From contig JBAIZL010000002.1 in the NCBI GenBank assembly GCA_036971475.1, positions 15,319,868 through 15,383,867 of the forward strand: a stretch of DNA of 64,000 bases, read 5' to 3'. The stretch's first letter is position 1; every line of letters starts with the position of its first letter. A program made the translations under genes and the position numbers. Source of the DNA: Prosapia bicincta. Taxonomy: Eukaryota; Arthropoda; Insecta; Hemiptera; Cercopidae. The notes under the pieces are model-generated. The model searched no databases. It was not told where the DNA came from and saw only the letters and a program-made list of their open reading frames with translations. Positions 13,751 through 26,798 of the stretch are shown piece after piece.

Positions 13751-16700
13751 ACATCAGGTTAGAATTTTTGCTATGAGCCTGAGGATAGTAACTTTGCAAC
13801 TAGATTGTACATCAGGTTAGAATGTTTGCTATGAGCCTGAGGATAGTAACTTTGCAACTAGAGTGTACATCAGGTTAGAATGTTTGCTATGAGCCTGAGG
13901 ATAGTAACTTTGCAACTAGAGTGTACATCAGGTTAAAATGTTTGCTATGAGCCTGAGGATAGTAACTTTGCAACTAGAGTGTACATCAAGGTAAAATGTT
14001 TGCTATGAGCCTAAGGATAGTAACTTTGCAACTAGAGTGTACATCAAGGTAAAAAGTTTGCTATGAGCCTGAGGATAGTAACTTTGCAACTAGAGTGTAC
14101 ATCAGGTTAAAATGTTTGCTATGAGCCTGATGATAGTAACTTTGCAACTAGAGTGTACATCAGGTTAAAATGTTTGCTATGAGCCTGAGGATAGTAACTT
14201 TGCAACTAGAATGTACATCAGGTTAAAATGTTTCCTATGAGCCTGAGGATAGTAACTTTGCAACTAGGGTGTACATCAGGTTAAAATGTTTACTATGAGC
14301 CTGAGGATAGTAACTTTGCAACTAGAGTGTACATCAGGTTAAAATGTTTGCTATGAGCCTGAGGATAGTAACTTTGCCACTAGAGTGTACATCAGGTTAG
14401 AATGTTTGCTTTGAACCTGAGGATAGTAACTTTGCAACTAGAGTGTACATCAGGTTAAAATGTTTGCTTTGAACCTGAGGATAGTAACTTGGCAACTAGA
14501 GTGTACATCAGGTTAAAATGTTTGCTTGGAACCTGAGGATAGTAACTTTGCAACTAGAGTGTACATCAGGTTAGAATGTTTGCTTTGAACCTGAGGATAG
14601 TAACTTTGCAACTAGAGTGTACATCAGGTTAAAATGTTTGCTATGAGCCTGAGGATAGTAACTTTGCAACTAGAGTGTACATCAGGTTAGAATTTTTGCT
14701 ATGAGCCTGAGGATAGTAACTTTGCAACTAGATTGTACATCAGGTTAGAATGTTTGCTATGAGCCTGAGGATAGTAACTTTGCAACTAGAGTGTACATCA
14801 GGTTAGAATGTTTGCTATGAGCCTGAGGATAGTAACTTTGCAACTAGAGTGTACATCAGGTTAAAATGTTTGCTATGAGCCTGAGGATAGTAACTTTGCA
14901 ACTAGAGTGTACATCAAGGTAAAATGTTTGCTATGAGCCTAAGGATAGTAACTTTGCAACTAGAGTGTACATCAAGGTAAAATGTTTGCTATGAGCCTGA
15001 GGATAGTAACTTTGCAACTAGAGTGTACATCAGGTTAAAATGTTTGCTATGAGCCTGATGATAGTAACTTTGCAACTAGAGTGTACATCAGGTTAAAATG
15101 TTTGCTATGAGCCTGAGGATAGTAACTTTGCAACTAGAATGTACATCAGGTTAAAATGTTTGCTATGAGCCTGAGGATAGTAACTTTGCAACTAGGGTGT
15201 ACATCAGGTTAAAATGTTTGCTATGAGCCTGAGGATAGTAACTTTGCAACTAAAGTGTACATCGGGTTAAAATGTTTGATATGAGCCTGAGGATAGTAAC
15301 TTTGCAACTAGAGTGTACATCAGGTTAAAATGTTTGCTATGAGCCTGAGGCTAGTAACTTTGCAACTAGAGTGTACATCAGGTTAAAATGTTTGCTATGA
15401 GCCTGAGGATAGTAACTTTGCAACTAGAGTGTACATCAAGGTAAAATGTTTGCTATGAGCCTGAGGATAGTAACTTTGCAACTAGAGTGTACATCAGGTT
15501 AAAATGTTTGCTATGAGCCTGAGGATAGTAACTTTGCAACTAGAGTGTACATCAAGGTAAAATATTTGCTATGAGCCTGAGGATAGTAACTTTGCAACTA
15601 GAATGTACATCAGGTTAAAATGTTTCCTATGAGCCTGAGGATAGTAACTTTGCAACTAGGGTGTACATCAGGTTAAAATGTTTGCTATGAGCCTGAGGAT
15701 AGTAACTTTGCAACTAGAGTGTACATCAGGTTAAAATGTTTGCTATGAGCCTGAGGATAGTAACTTTGCCACTAGAGTGTACATCAGGTTAGAATGTTTG
15801 CTTTGAACCTGAGGATAGTAACTTTGCAACTAGAGTGTACATCAGGTTAAAATGTTTGCTTTGAACCTGAGGATAGTAACTTGGCAACTAGAGTGTACAT
15901 CAGGTTAAAATGTTTGCTTGGAACCTGAGGATAGGTACTTTGCAACTAGAGTGTACATCAGGTTAGAATGTTTGCTTTGAACCTGAGGATAGTAACTTTG
16001 CAACTAGAGTGTACATCAGGTTAAAATGTTTGCTATGAGCCTGAGGATAGTAACTTTGCAACTAGAGTGGACATCAGGTTAGAATTTTTGCTATGAGCCT
16101 GAGGATAGTAACTTTGCAACTAGATTGTACATCAGGTTAGAATGTTTGCTATGAGCCTGAGGATAGTAACTTTGCAACTAGAGTGTACATCAGGTTAGAA
16201 TGTTTGCTATGAGCCTGAGGATAGTAACTTTGCAACTAGAGTGTACATCAGGTTAAAATGTTTGCTATGAGCCTGAGGATAGTAACTTTGCAACTAGAGT
16301 GTACATCAAGGTAAAATGTTTGCTATGAGCCTAAGGATAGTAACTTTGCAACTAGAGTGTACATCAAGGTAAAATGTTTGCTATGAGCCTGAGGATAGTA
16401 ACTTTGCAACTAGAGTGTACATCAGGTTAAAATGTTTGCTATGAGCCTGATGATAGTAACTTTGCAACTAGAGTGTACATCAGGTTAAAATGTTTGCTAT
16501 GAGCCTGAGGATAGTAACTTTGCAACTAGAATGTACATCAGGTTAAAATGTTTCCTATGAGCCTGAGGATAGTAACTTTGAAACTAGGGTGTACATCAGG
16601 TTAAAATGTTTGCTATGAGCCTGAGGATAGTAACTTTGCAACTAGAGTGTACATCAGGTTAAAATGTTTGCTATGAGCCTGAGGATAGTAACTTTGCCAC

Positions 16701-17870
16701 TAGAGTGTACATCAGGTTAGAATGTTTGCTTTGAACCTGAGGATAGTAACTTTGCAACTAGAGTGTACATCAGGTTAAAATGTTTGCTTTGAACCTGAGG
16801 ATAGTAACTTGGCAACTAGAGTGTACATCAGGTTAAAATGTTTGCTTGGAACCTGAGGATAGTAACTTTGCAACTAGAGTGTACATCAGGTTAGAATGTT
16901 TGCTTTGAACCTGAGGATAGTAACTTTGCAACTAGAGTGTACATCAGGTTAAAATGTTTGCTATGAGCCTGAGGATAGTAACTTTGCAACTAGAGTGTAC
17001 ATCAGGTTAGAATTTTTGCTATGAGCCTGAGGATAGTAACTTTGCAACTAGATTGTACATCAGGTTAGAATGTTTGCTATGAGCCTGAGGATAGTAACTT
17101 TGCAACTAGAGTGTACATCAGGTTAGAATGTTTGCTATGAGCCTGAGGATAGTAACTTTGCAACTAGAGTGTACATCAGGTTAAAATGTTTGCTATGAGC
17201 CTGAGGATAGTAACTTTGCAACTAGAGTGTACATCAAGGTAAAATGTTTGCTATGAGCCTAAGGATAGTAACTTTGCAACTAGAGTGTACATCAAGGTAA
17301 AATGTTTGCTATGAGCCTGAGGATAGTAACTTTGCAACTAGAGTGTACATCAGGTTAAAATGTTTGCTATGAGCCTGATGATAGTAACTTTGCAACTAGA
17401 GTGTACATCAGGTTAAAATGTTTGCTATGAGCCTGAGGATAGTAACATTGCAACTAGAATGTACATCAGGTTAAAATGTTTGCTATGAGCCTGAGGATAG
17501 TAACTTTGCAACTAGGGTGTACATCAGGTTAAAATGTTTGCTATGAGCCTGAGGATAGTAACTTTGCAACTAAAGTGTACATCGGGTTAAAATGTTTAAT
17601 ATGAGCCTGAGGATAGTAACTTTGCAACTAGAGTGTACATCAGGTTAAAATGTTTGCTATGAGCCTGAGGCTAGTAACTTTGCAACTAGAGTGTACATCA
17701 GGTTAAAATGTTTGCTATGAGCCTGAGGATAGTAACTTTGCAACTAGAGTGTACATCAAGGTAAAATGTTTGCTATGAGCCTGAGGATAGTAACTTTGCA
17801 ACTAGAGTGTACATCAGGTTAAAATGTTTGCTATGAGCCTGAGGATAGTAACTTTGCAACTAGAGTGTAC
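13751..17870 (+). repeat. 40-unit higher-order repeat (2,320 bp) inside the 58-bp array
   Basis: The unit variant ending GAGTGG occurs near 13,745 and 16,065, and TAGATTGT occurs at 13,801, 14,729, 16,121 and 17,049. The spacings are 928, 1,392 and 928 bp (16, 24 and 16 units), so a 16+24 pattern recurs with an overall period of 2,320 bp (40 units). GCCACTAGAG at about 14,376, 15,768 and 16,696 fits the same pattern. The second copy follows the first until about 17,870 and then switches to a different series of variants. Confidence 0.8.
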
Positions 17871-20800
17871 ATCAGGTTAAAATGTTTGCTATGATCCTGA
17901 GGATAGTAACTTTGCAACTAGAGTGTACATCAGGTTATAATGTTTGCTATGAGCCTGAGGATAGTAACTTTGCAACTAGAGTGTACATCAAGTTAAAATG
18001 TTTGCTTTGTGCCTGAGGATAGTAACTTTGCAACTAGAGTGTATATCAGGTTAAAATGTTTGCTATGATCCTGAGGATGGTTACTTTGCAACTAGAGTGT
18101 ACATCTGGTTAGAATGTTTGCTATGAGCCTGTGGATGATTATTTTGCAACTAGAGTGTACATCAGGTTAAAATGTTTGCTCTGAACCTGAGGATAGTAAC
18201 TTTGCAACTAGAGTGTACATCAGGTTAGAATGTTTGCTTTGAACCTGAGGATAGTAACTTTGCAACTAGAGTGTACATCAGGTTAAAATGTTTGTTTTGA
18301 ACCTGAGGATAGTAACTTTGCAACTAGAGTGTACATCAGGTTACAATGTTTGCTTTGAACCTGAGGATAGTAACTTTGCAACTAGAGTGTACATCAGGTT
18401 AGAATGTTTGCTTTGAACCTGAGGATAGTAACTTTGCAACTAGAGTGTACATCAGGTTAAAATGTTTTTCTATGAGCCTGAGGATAGTAACTTTGCAACT
18501 AGAGTGTACATCAGGTTAAAATGTTTGCTATGAGCCTGAGGATAGTAACTTTGCAACTAGAGTGTACATCAGGTTAAAATGTTTGCTATGAGCCTGAGGA
18601 TAGAAACTTTGCAACTAGAGTGTACATCAGGTTAAAATGTTTGCTATGAGCCTGAGGATAGTAACTTTGCAACTAGAGTGTACATCAGGTTAGAATGTTT
18701 GCTATGAGCCTGAGGATAGTAACTTTGCTACTAGAGTGTACATCAGGTTAAAATGTTTGCTATGAACCTGAGGATAGTAACTTTGCAACTAGAGTATACA
18801 TCAGGTTAGAATGTTTGCTATGAGCCTGAGGATAGTAACTTTGCAACTAGAGTGTACATCAGGTTAAAATGTTTGCTATGAGCCTGAGGATAGTAACTTT
18901 GCAACTAGAGTGTACATCAGGTTAGAATTTTTGCTATGAGCCTGAGGATAGTAACTTTGCAACTAGAGTGTACATCAGGTTAAAATGTTTGCTATGAGCC
19001 TGAGGATAGTAACTTTGCAACTAGAGTGTACATCAGGTTAAAATGTTTGCTATGAGCCTGAGGATAGTAACTTTGCAACTAGACTGTACATCAGGTTAAA
19101 GTGATTGCTATGAGCCTGAGGATAGTAACTTTGCAACTAGAGTGTACATCAGGGTAAAATGTTTGCTATGAGACTGAGGATAGTAACTTTGCAACTAGAG
19201 TGTACATCAGGTTAAAATGTTTGCTATGAGCCTGAGGATAGTAACTTTGCAACTAGAATGTACATCAGGTTAAAATGTTTGCTATGAGCCTGAGGATAGT
19301 AACTTTGCAACTAGGGTGTACATCAGGTTAAAATGTTTTCTATGAGCCTGAGGATAGTAACTTTGCAACTAAAGTGTACATCAGGTTAAAATGTTTGCTA
19401 TGAGCCTGAGGATAGTAACTTTGCAACTAGAGTGTACATCAGGTTAAAATGTTTGCTTTGAGCCTGAGGCTAGTAACTTTGCAACTAGAGTGTACATCAG
19501 GTTAAAATGTTTGCTATGAGCCTGAGGATAGTAACTTTGCAACTAGAGTGTACATCAAGGTAAAATGTTTGCTATGAGCCTGAGGATAGTAACTTTGCAA
19601 CTAGAGTGTAAATCAGGGTAAAATGTTTGCTATGAGCCTGAGGATAGTAACTTTGCAACTAGAGTGTACATCAGGTTAAAATGTTTGCTATGATCCTGAG
19701 GATAGTAACTTTGCAACTAGAGTGTACATCAGGTTATAATGTTTGCTATGAGCCTGAGGATAGTAACTTTGCAACTAGAGTGTACATCAAGTTAAAATGT
19801 TTGCTTTGTGCCTGAGGATAGTAACTTTGCAACTAGAGTGTATATCAGGTTAAAATGTTTGCTATGATCCTGAGGATGGTTACTTTGCAACTAGAGTGTA
19901 CATCAGGTTAGAATGTTTGCTATGAGCCTGTGGATGATTATTTTGCAACTAGAGTGTACATCAGGTTAAAATGTTTGCTTTGAACCTGAGGATAGTAACT
20001 TTGCAACTAGAGTGTACATCAGGTTAGAATGTTTGCTTTGAACCTGAGGATAGTAACTTTGCAACTAGAGTGTACATCAGGTTAAAATGTTTGCTTTGAA
20101 CCTGAGGATAGTAACTTTGCAACTAGAGTGTACATCAGGTTAAAATGTTTGCTTTGAACCTGAGGATAGTAACTTTGCAACTAGAGTGTACATCAGGTTA
20201 GAATGTTTGCTTTGAACCTGAGGATAGTAACTTTGCAACTAGAGTGTACATCAGGTTAAAATTTTTTTCTATGAGCCTGAGGATAGTAACTTTGCAACTA
20301 GAGTGTACATCAGGTTAAAATGTTTGCTATGAGCCTGAGGATAGTAACTTTGCAACTAGAGTGTACATCAGGTTAAAATGTTTGCTATGAGCCTGAGGAT
20401 AGTAACTTTGCAACTAGAGTGTACATCAGGTTAAAATGTTTGCTATGAGCCTGAGGATAGTAACTTTGCAACTAGAGTGTACATCAGGTTAGAATGTTTG
20501 CTATGAGCCTGAGGATAGTAACTTTGCAACTAGAGTGTACATCAAGGTAAAATGTTTGCTATGAGCCTAAGGATAGTAACTTTGCAACTAGAGTGTACAT
20601 CAAGGTAAAATGTTTGCTATGAGCCTGAGGATAGTAACTTTGCAACTAGAGTGTACATCAGGTTAAAATGTTTGCTATGAGCCTGATGATAGTAACTTTG
20701 CAACTAGAGTGTACATCAGGTTAAAATGTTTGCTATGAGCCTGAGGATAGTAACTTTACAACTAGAGTGTACATCAGGTTAAAATGTTTGCTATGAGCCT

Positions 20801-21888
20801 GAGGATAGTAACTTTGCAACTAGGGTGTACATCAGGTTAAAATGTTTGCCATGAGCCTGAGGATGGTTACTTTGCAACTAGAGTGTACATCAGGTTAAAA
20901 TGTTTGCTATGAGCCTGAGGATAGTAACTTTGCAACTAGAGTGTATATCAGGTTAAAATGTTTGCTATGATCCTGAGGATAGTAACGTTGCAACTAGAGT
21001 GTACATCAGGTTAAAATGTTTGCTATGAGCCTGAGGATGGTTACATTGCAACTAGAGTGTACATCAGGTTAAAATGTTTGCTATGAGCCTGAGGATGGTT
21101 ACTTTGCAACTAGAGTGTACATCAGGTTAAAATGTTTGCCATGAGCCTGAGGATGGTTACTTTGCAACTAGAGTGTACATCAGGTTAAAATGTTTGCTTT
21201 GAACCTGAGGATAGTAACTTTGCAACTAGAGTGTATATCAGGTTAAAATGTTTGCTATGATCCTGAGGATAGTAACTTTGCAACTAGAGTGTACATCAGG
21301 TTAAAATGTTTGCTATGAGCCTGAGGATAGTAACTTTGCAACTAGAGTGTACATCAGGTTAAAATGTTTGCTATGATCCTGAGGATAGTAACTTTGCAAC
21401 TAGAGTGTACATCAGGTTAAAATGTTTGCTATGAGCCTGAGGATAGTAACTTTGCAACTAGAGTGTACATCAGGTTATAATGTTTGCTATGAGCCTGAGG
21501 ATAGTAACTTTGCAACTAGAGTGTACATCAAGTTAAAATGTTTGCTTTGTGCCTGAGGATAGTAACTTTGCAACTAGAGTGTATATCAAGTTAAAATGTT
21601 TGCTATGATCCTGAGGATGGTTACTTTGCAACTAGAGTGTACATCAGGTTAGAATGTTTGCTTAGAGCCTGAGGATAGTAACTTTGCAACTAGAATGTAC
21701 ATCAGGTTAAAATGTTTGCTATGAGCCTGAGGATAGTAACTTTGCAACTAGAATGTACATCAGGTTAAAATGTTTGCTATGAACCTGAGGATAGTAACTT
21801 TGCAACTAGAGTGTACATCAAGTTAAAATGTTTGCTTTGTGCCTGAGGATAGTAACTTTGCAACTAGAATGTACATCAGGTTAAAATG

Positions 21889-23203
21889 AAGATATTTGTC
21901 GTTATAATTATTTCAATTTTATTCATTATTTAACATCATTTTACTGAAAAGAAATAGTTGTAATCAGTATACTTTATAACTAATATTTTTTTTTGTTATG
22001 GATAAAATTAAAAATACCTTGATATCTTTTGAAAATGATTATAATTGGGATCTAAACGTTAAGGAATGTTTTATAACCAGGTGGTTCAATTTTTTTTTTA
22101 TAATTGATAAAATAAAACCAAATAGAAACGATTCAAGTATTTATAAACTAACCATTTTGAATCATGTCGTCTTAAATATATAGGTATATAAATATACGTC
22201 CTACATTTTATAATTCACAAAAATCAATTTTCAAGTTATCAAAGTTCAAAATTGTGCAAAAGGCTTGTATTCTGTTCTTGTGCCTTCGAAAAAACGATCC
22301 TCTAACAGTAACTGGAGTAGAGAGTTTAAACTAATATCTTCCTCTACAGTGTTTAAAAATCACTTTAAAACCCCTACCTCGATACATCGAGCTCATAAAT
22401 AAGTGGCTATAGATTAAAACCCCTTGTAAGAGAAAGAGTAGATGGAATCAGGCAGTACTATAGATAGGGCGTAACGGTCACATGGTAGTGAAGACTGAGG
22501 GATGATAATGTCTGTGCAGGCAAGCCACCTGAAATACAACCATATTATTGGTGTACAGAGAAAATTGTTGCAAACCCCGGGAATAATAAGGAAATACTTT
22601 GCCAGCTAGGTAAAAGGGGTTTCGGATTGATACCGGGGAAGCGTTAAGGATTTGATTTAATCAGCGTCTAAGCGATTCCTTGGAAACCGATATTAACAAC
22701 GTCACTGTGTTCCTTAGTTCACACAGTACTGGACTAACGAAGTGTCACACTAACTAACTAACAACCCTCTGACAATTTATACTTACAAATACCTTTGTAA
22801 TTTTAAATTTACTAAAACTTGTTTAACCATGTTGAAAAATATTTAGTATATCAGCTATTATTTGATAAGAAAAATTACCTGCCTGTAGTACAAAAATACC
22901 TACCGAAGAGAGTTTTACAAAAAAAGTATACAACGATAAGTGACGGTAAGTCAGGGCACCAAAAACTGTTTTAGATAAGAAAAGGTTAATTTATATTTGC
23001 ATTCAAAACAGAAAGAATAGAAGAAAAAGTCACGTATATAGTAGTAGGATTTTCGAATTTCCAATAATTCTAATTAAACTCTGTTCACTCCATCTTAACT
23101 TTATGAATTGTTAAATGTAAAATTAATTTCAGAAACCCTTACCATATCGAGCTGTGATCAGAATAAATATGTTATCAACACCTAGTAGTTTTTTTATTTA
23201 TTG
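21889..23203. other. AT-rich unique sequence, no gene seen
   Basis: The satellite ends abruptly into AT-rich DNA. No coding signal, tRNA or known repeat is recognised. A less AT-rich patch at about 22,440-22,770 has higher complexity and could be an old dispersed repeat, but nothing identifies it. Confidence 0.6.
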
Positions 23204-23220
23204 AATATATATATATATAT

Positions 23221-23276
<56 letters not shown>
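23204..23276. repeat. (AT)n microsatellite
   Basis: Alternating AT with a short ATACATACAT interruption. It can fold back on itself. Confidence 0.95.
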
Positions 23277-23282
<6 letters not shown>

Positions 23283-25211
23283 GTATAAATAGTAGTTTTA
23301 TACTATTGCATATGTAGTTTTAACCGATTCCAGTAGATATACAGTAAAAGCCCTGGTCAAGAGACATCGTACAACGCGCCCTATTTACTAAATAATAAAT
23401 ATATTTTTATTCCCCTGAATCATGACGGCTTGTTTACGTAACTCTTGTATATTTTTAGTATGAATAGAAACTGCACGCTCCTAAAATCATTCTAAATGAG
23501 TTAAAAAAGTCCTGTAAAAGTTTTGCATGTACTAAATGTATGAGAAAGCTTGTTCTTTCTGTAATAAAATGACAGTTTACAATGGCTTTTAGCTATTAAA
23601 AGAATGACTTTATTATTGTTGGGATGTCACAAAGAAACTTGTTAGTGATGTTGCAACTTCTCCAACTAAAGTACCGGATTATCGTTTCTTTGTTAACATT
23701 TCTTCCCATCATGAATATCTCTGAATTAATTGGAGATTTAGTAAAGAAATAAAACTATACGTTTATTTAAAAAATTGAAAGAACATTGTATGAATTTTGA
23801 TTAGGGATAAAATAGAGATTTAGAAATTTCAATGCCACGAATTTCTGGTAAAACCATTTTTATTCATTTCTATTACTAATATTCAAAACCATTATATCTA
23901 TTGATGTAATAATTACAATCTTATCGTAATTCATTTATATTATATAGTTAAATGTATAAACTAATTTTTTAGGGAAAAAACGAAATGAATACGTTGTGAA
24001 CAAATTAATTTTCACGAACAATTCTAAATTGCTTACATAATGGTTTTAAAAATTAAAATTTTTACAACACAATTTCTTTTACTTAGATTGTGGTAATTTA
24101 TTGAACACGTGTATAACATTTACTATTTATTGGAGCTTAATGGTGGACATCTATATACAAACGGACAGGACACATACTGTTCTTCCTAAACTGAACTACC
24201 CCATGTGAATTATTTAAGAAATAACTAATTTCTGTTTGTTACTAATCTCATGCTCTGAAATAAAATTTCCAGACAAAATGAAAGCGAAAATTACAAATGA
24301 CCTAAAAGTTTTGATAGAAAGGGTGAAAGCAATCACAGCTTCAGCGCCCAAGATTATATTAATCTCCCTTGTGTCTCCAGGGGGAGGTTTTTCTCCGTGT
24401 TTCGGTAACTTTATTTCTTTTGCGTCCAGTAAACGTAACTTGTTTTATCGAACGTAGTTGTGACGTCAGAGAAATTTAATAATGTTTGCCAAAAGGTAAG
24501 ATAAAACGTATAAAAAAACGACAATATGGGACATACTTGCACCACAGTTTGTTACAAAAACTAAATATGATGAAAGAATGGAAACTTTGAAATAAAATAA
24601 TCTTTATTACATAAAATTCATACTTCAATTCTACTGAGTTTAAAAAAGTTTTATTCACCGAATCAAGTAATAATGTTTGTACAGCTTTACTTAAAGACAG
24701 GCCTTTTATACTCTGGCAGACTGTGTAGTGCTTTTAGGGTGAGAGGACATGATGTTTTTGTATGTATGGCGGGGGAGGAGGAAAAGGTTTGGGTCAAAAC
24801 GATCAAGAAACACGTATAACGTTCATATCTTTTAAAAGACAGAACTTAAACCATGAGTCATGTTACGGGAATAGTTTTCCTGAAGTGGAGATAATAGCAT
24901 TAGAGAAGTGCTTGTCGTCCCATATTGTACTCTTTAGTACCTCTTACAAAAAGCAAGGGAAGCTCCCTAACCAACTCTTGTATAGCGTAAGGCTTACTTG
25001 ATTCTGTATGGCTTTATCTATTGTTATTCCACATTGAATTTATATCGTATTATAAAAAAAATAATAAAAGGTGTTCGTGTTATTCCTGAAAAAGAAATTT
25101 TACATTCGTTTCAAAAGGAAAATTGTTTTGTCTTTTCGAGCGCTTTTGCTATCGATATTCAATTCAGATTTTTATATTTGCTTATAAATAACCATGTAAT
25201 ATACTCACGCT

Positions 25212-25212
<1 letters not shown>
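23277..25212. other. AT-rich unique sequence, no gene seen
   Basis: Only short open stretches of under about 80 codons with AT-driven composition occur here. A slightly more complex patch at 24,240-24,480 has no recognisable protein similarity. Confidence 0.55.
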
Positions 25213-25264
<52 letters not shown>

Positions 25265-25271
25265 ATGTGTG

Positions 25272-25303
<32 letters not shown>

Positions 25304-25365
25304 CGTGTGTGTGCTAGTATGTTTGTTTGTGTGTGTGTGTCTGTGTGTTTGTGTGTCTGTGTGTC
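25213..25365 (+). repeat. (GT)n microsatellite
   Basis: About 150 bp of GT dinucleotides with scattered GC, CT and TTT interruptions. It opens frames on both strands (Cys-Val and His-Thr repeats) that are not genes. Confidence 0.97.
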
Positions 25366-26085
25366 TAAATATATAAAGTATTGGTATGGCATAAGTAAGG
25401 GAACAATGAGTGCACCCGAGTCTAGTCAGGCAAGCGTTTTTATTCTGACAGTTAAAACATCTTCACGCTCCAAGGTAAGCACAAAACATGCTAGACGTGA
25501 ATTTAGTGTTTTTCTTAATATTTACGTGACCATATTGTACCTTATTTTCAAATGAATTATTTTCAGAACATGGGTTTTGTAAAAGTAACGTAGATATTTA
25601 TAAATGTAACGTACAAGATTTTACTATCCTTCATTTGTAAAAATATTCCACGAAATATATTTTATGAAATATTTTCGTCCTTATAGGGGTGAGACTACAT
25701 CATAAATATGGTGAAAGGTACGTAATGGAAATTGTTGCGCCGATAACGTGAGAAAACTTTGAAATATTTACTTAAATAGAAACAAAATTTAATAAAAACG
25801 TACAACGGAATGTCTGAAATATTCTTGGATAAGAAACTGAAATGGTATTGTATAAATATACTTAAATTCCGCGAACAGTGTAATAGCACACAGTGGCCTA
25901 CGTTTAGAGCGACAACTTGGTGTTTCAGGGCTGCTTTCGGAGTGTGAATGATGAAGCTGCTTTTATTGTCAATGACTCTACTACTACCATTGTGGCATGG
26001 AACTACATGCTTCAGAAAGTGACTAGTGTGATTGTGTGCCATATGAATATATATATATTTTTATTTATGGTAAGGTCATATTTTC
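25366..26085. other. AT-rich unique sequence, no gene seen
   Basis: Open stretches exist on both strands around 25,700-26,120, but they overlap each other and show no motif, family similarity or splice structure that would support a gene. Confidence 0.5.
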
Positions 26086-26279
26086 ATAAACAAGAAATTA
26101 TAATTATACATTTTTCTTAATACACTTTTACTAAGCTAAATAAGTGAAGCTTTTAGCTGATTTGCAGTATCAGCATTCTCAAACCTACAAGTAACACAGG
26201 CGTCCATGAATACAATCTCACTTATTTAGCTTGGTAAAAGTGTATTAAGAAAATATTTAATTATATATTCTTGTTTATC
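26086..26279. repeat. Inverted repeat with 62-bp arms (foldback element)
   Basis: The left arm 26,086-26,147 and the right arm 26,218-26,279 are reverse complements with a handful of mismatches. For example, ACTAAGCTAAATAAGTGA on the left mirrors TCACTTATTTAGCTTGGT on the right. The loop is 70 bp (26,148-26,217). No transposase or clear target-site duplication is visible. Short AT tracts lie on both sides (26,048-26,058 and 26,286-26,337). It could be a MITE-like element or a foldback made by an aberrant transposon insertion. Confidence 0.85.
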
Positions 26280-26281
26280 AA

Positions 26282-26285
<4 letters not shown>

Positions 26286-26345
<60 letters not shown>

Positions 26346-26370
26346 ATATACATAATATATATACACACAT
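26286..26370. repeat. (AT)n tract followed by a TGTGTATATA / TATATACACA palindrome
   Basis: A pure AT run to about 26,337 is followed by an inverted TGTGTGTATATAC...GTATATATACACACA-like segment. The whole stretch can form a cruciform. Confidence 0.9.
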
Positions 26371-26798
26371 AACTGGGCTTGTTTAGCTGTTGACAGTTTG
26401 CGAAGCTCCAAATGGTATTTACCTAAATGTATAAAAATTGAAGTCCTGATTGACGATCAACGCACAGCCGAAACTTATAGCGATAGAGACTTGAAATTTA
26501 GAGGGAACCTTCGTTATACTGCATAGGTGCTCTCAGTAAAGATTTAGGAAAATGTTAATTTTAAGGGGTAAAAATCAAAAAAATCCGAGTATAGAACTAC
26601 TACTTATAATATTCTTGAAGAGATTTTAGGGCATCATTTGGTAAATGTTCTTGTTGAAATGTTTGTGCTTTAATAAATATATATTTACCAAAAAACGTCA
26701 TCTTCAAATCTTATATAAATGCTACATATATTTCATCAGTAAGAATAATCATAAAACAATAATAATTATACCCTAAGCTTTTATCATCAATGTAGTAT
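26371..26798. other. AT-rich sequence upstream of the Penelope-like relic
   Basis: No intact reading frame. The stretch 26,643-26,760 read in the frame of the relic downstream contains stops and only a vague hint of protein similarity, so it could be more of the same decayed element. TTGGTAAAT at about 26,639 and ATTTACCAA at about 26,682 form a small inverted repeat. Confidence 0.35.

Larger units (their letters stand above)
1..21888 (+). repeat. 58-bp satellite array, about 377 copies
   Basis: Head-to-tail copies of a 58-bp unit fill this whole stretch and run off the left edge. Key parts of the unit in order are ACATCAGGTT, a variable AAAATG/AGAATG block, TTTGCTATGAGC, CCTGAGGATAGTAAC, TTTGCAACTAGAGTGT. 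Copies differ from each other at only a few positions; some units carry an extra base (for example TTTTTCTATG near 1,467). The consensus has no CpG; a few variants create one (ATCGGG, AACGTTGC, AAACGTTTGC). Stops occur in all frames, so the array does not encode a long peptide. There are no unique spacers, so this is not a CRISPR array. The right end is sharp: the last partial unit stops after TTAAAATG at 21,888. An inference from the similarity to 38,653-38,699 is that the unit derives from a transposon terminal sequence. Confidence 0.98.

Noticed and set aside
1..21888. CRISPR-like direct repeats
   Set aside because: Units are contiguous with no unique spacers, and the context is eukaryotic.
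22440..22780. Possible tRNA or SINE
   Set aside because: No A/B box pair or cloverleaf could be recognised by eye.
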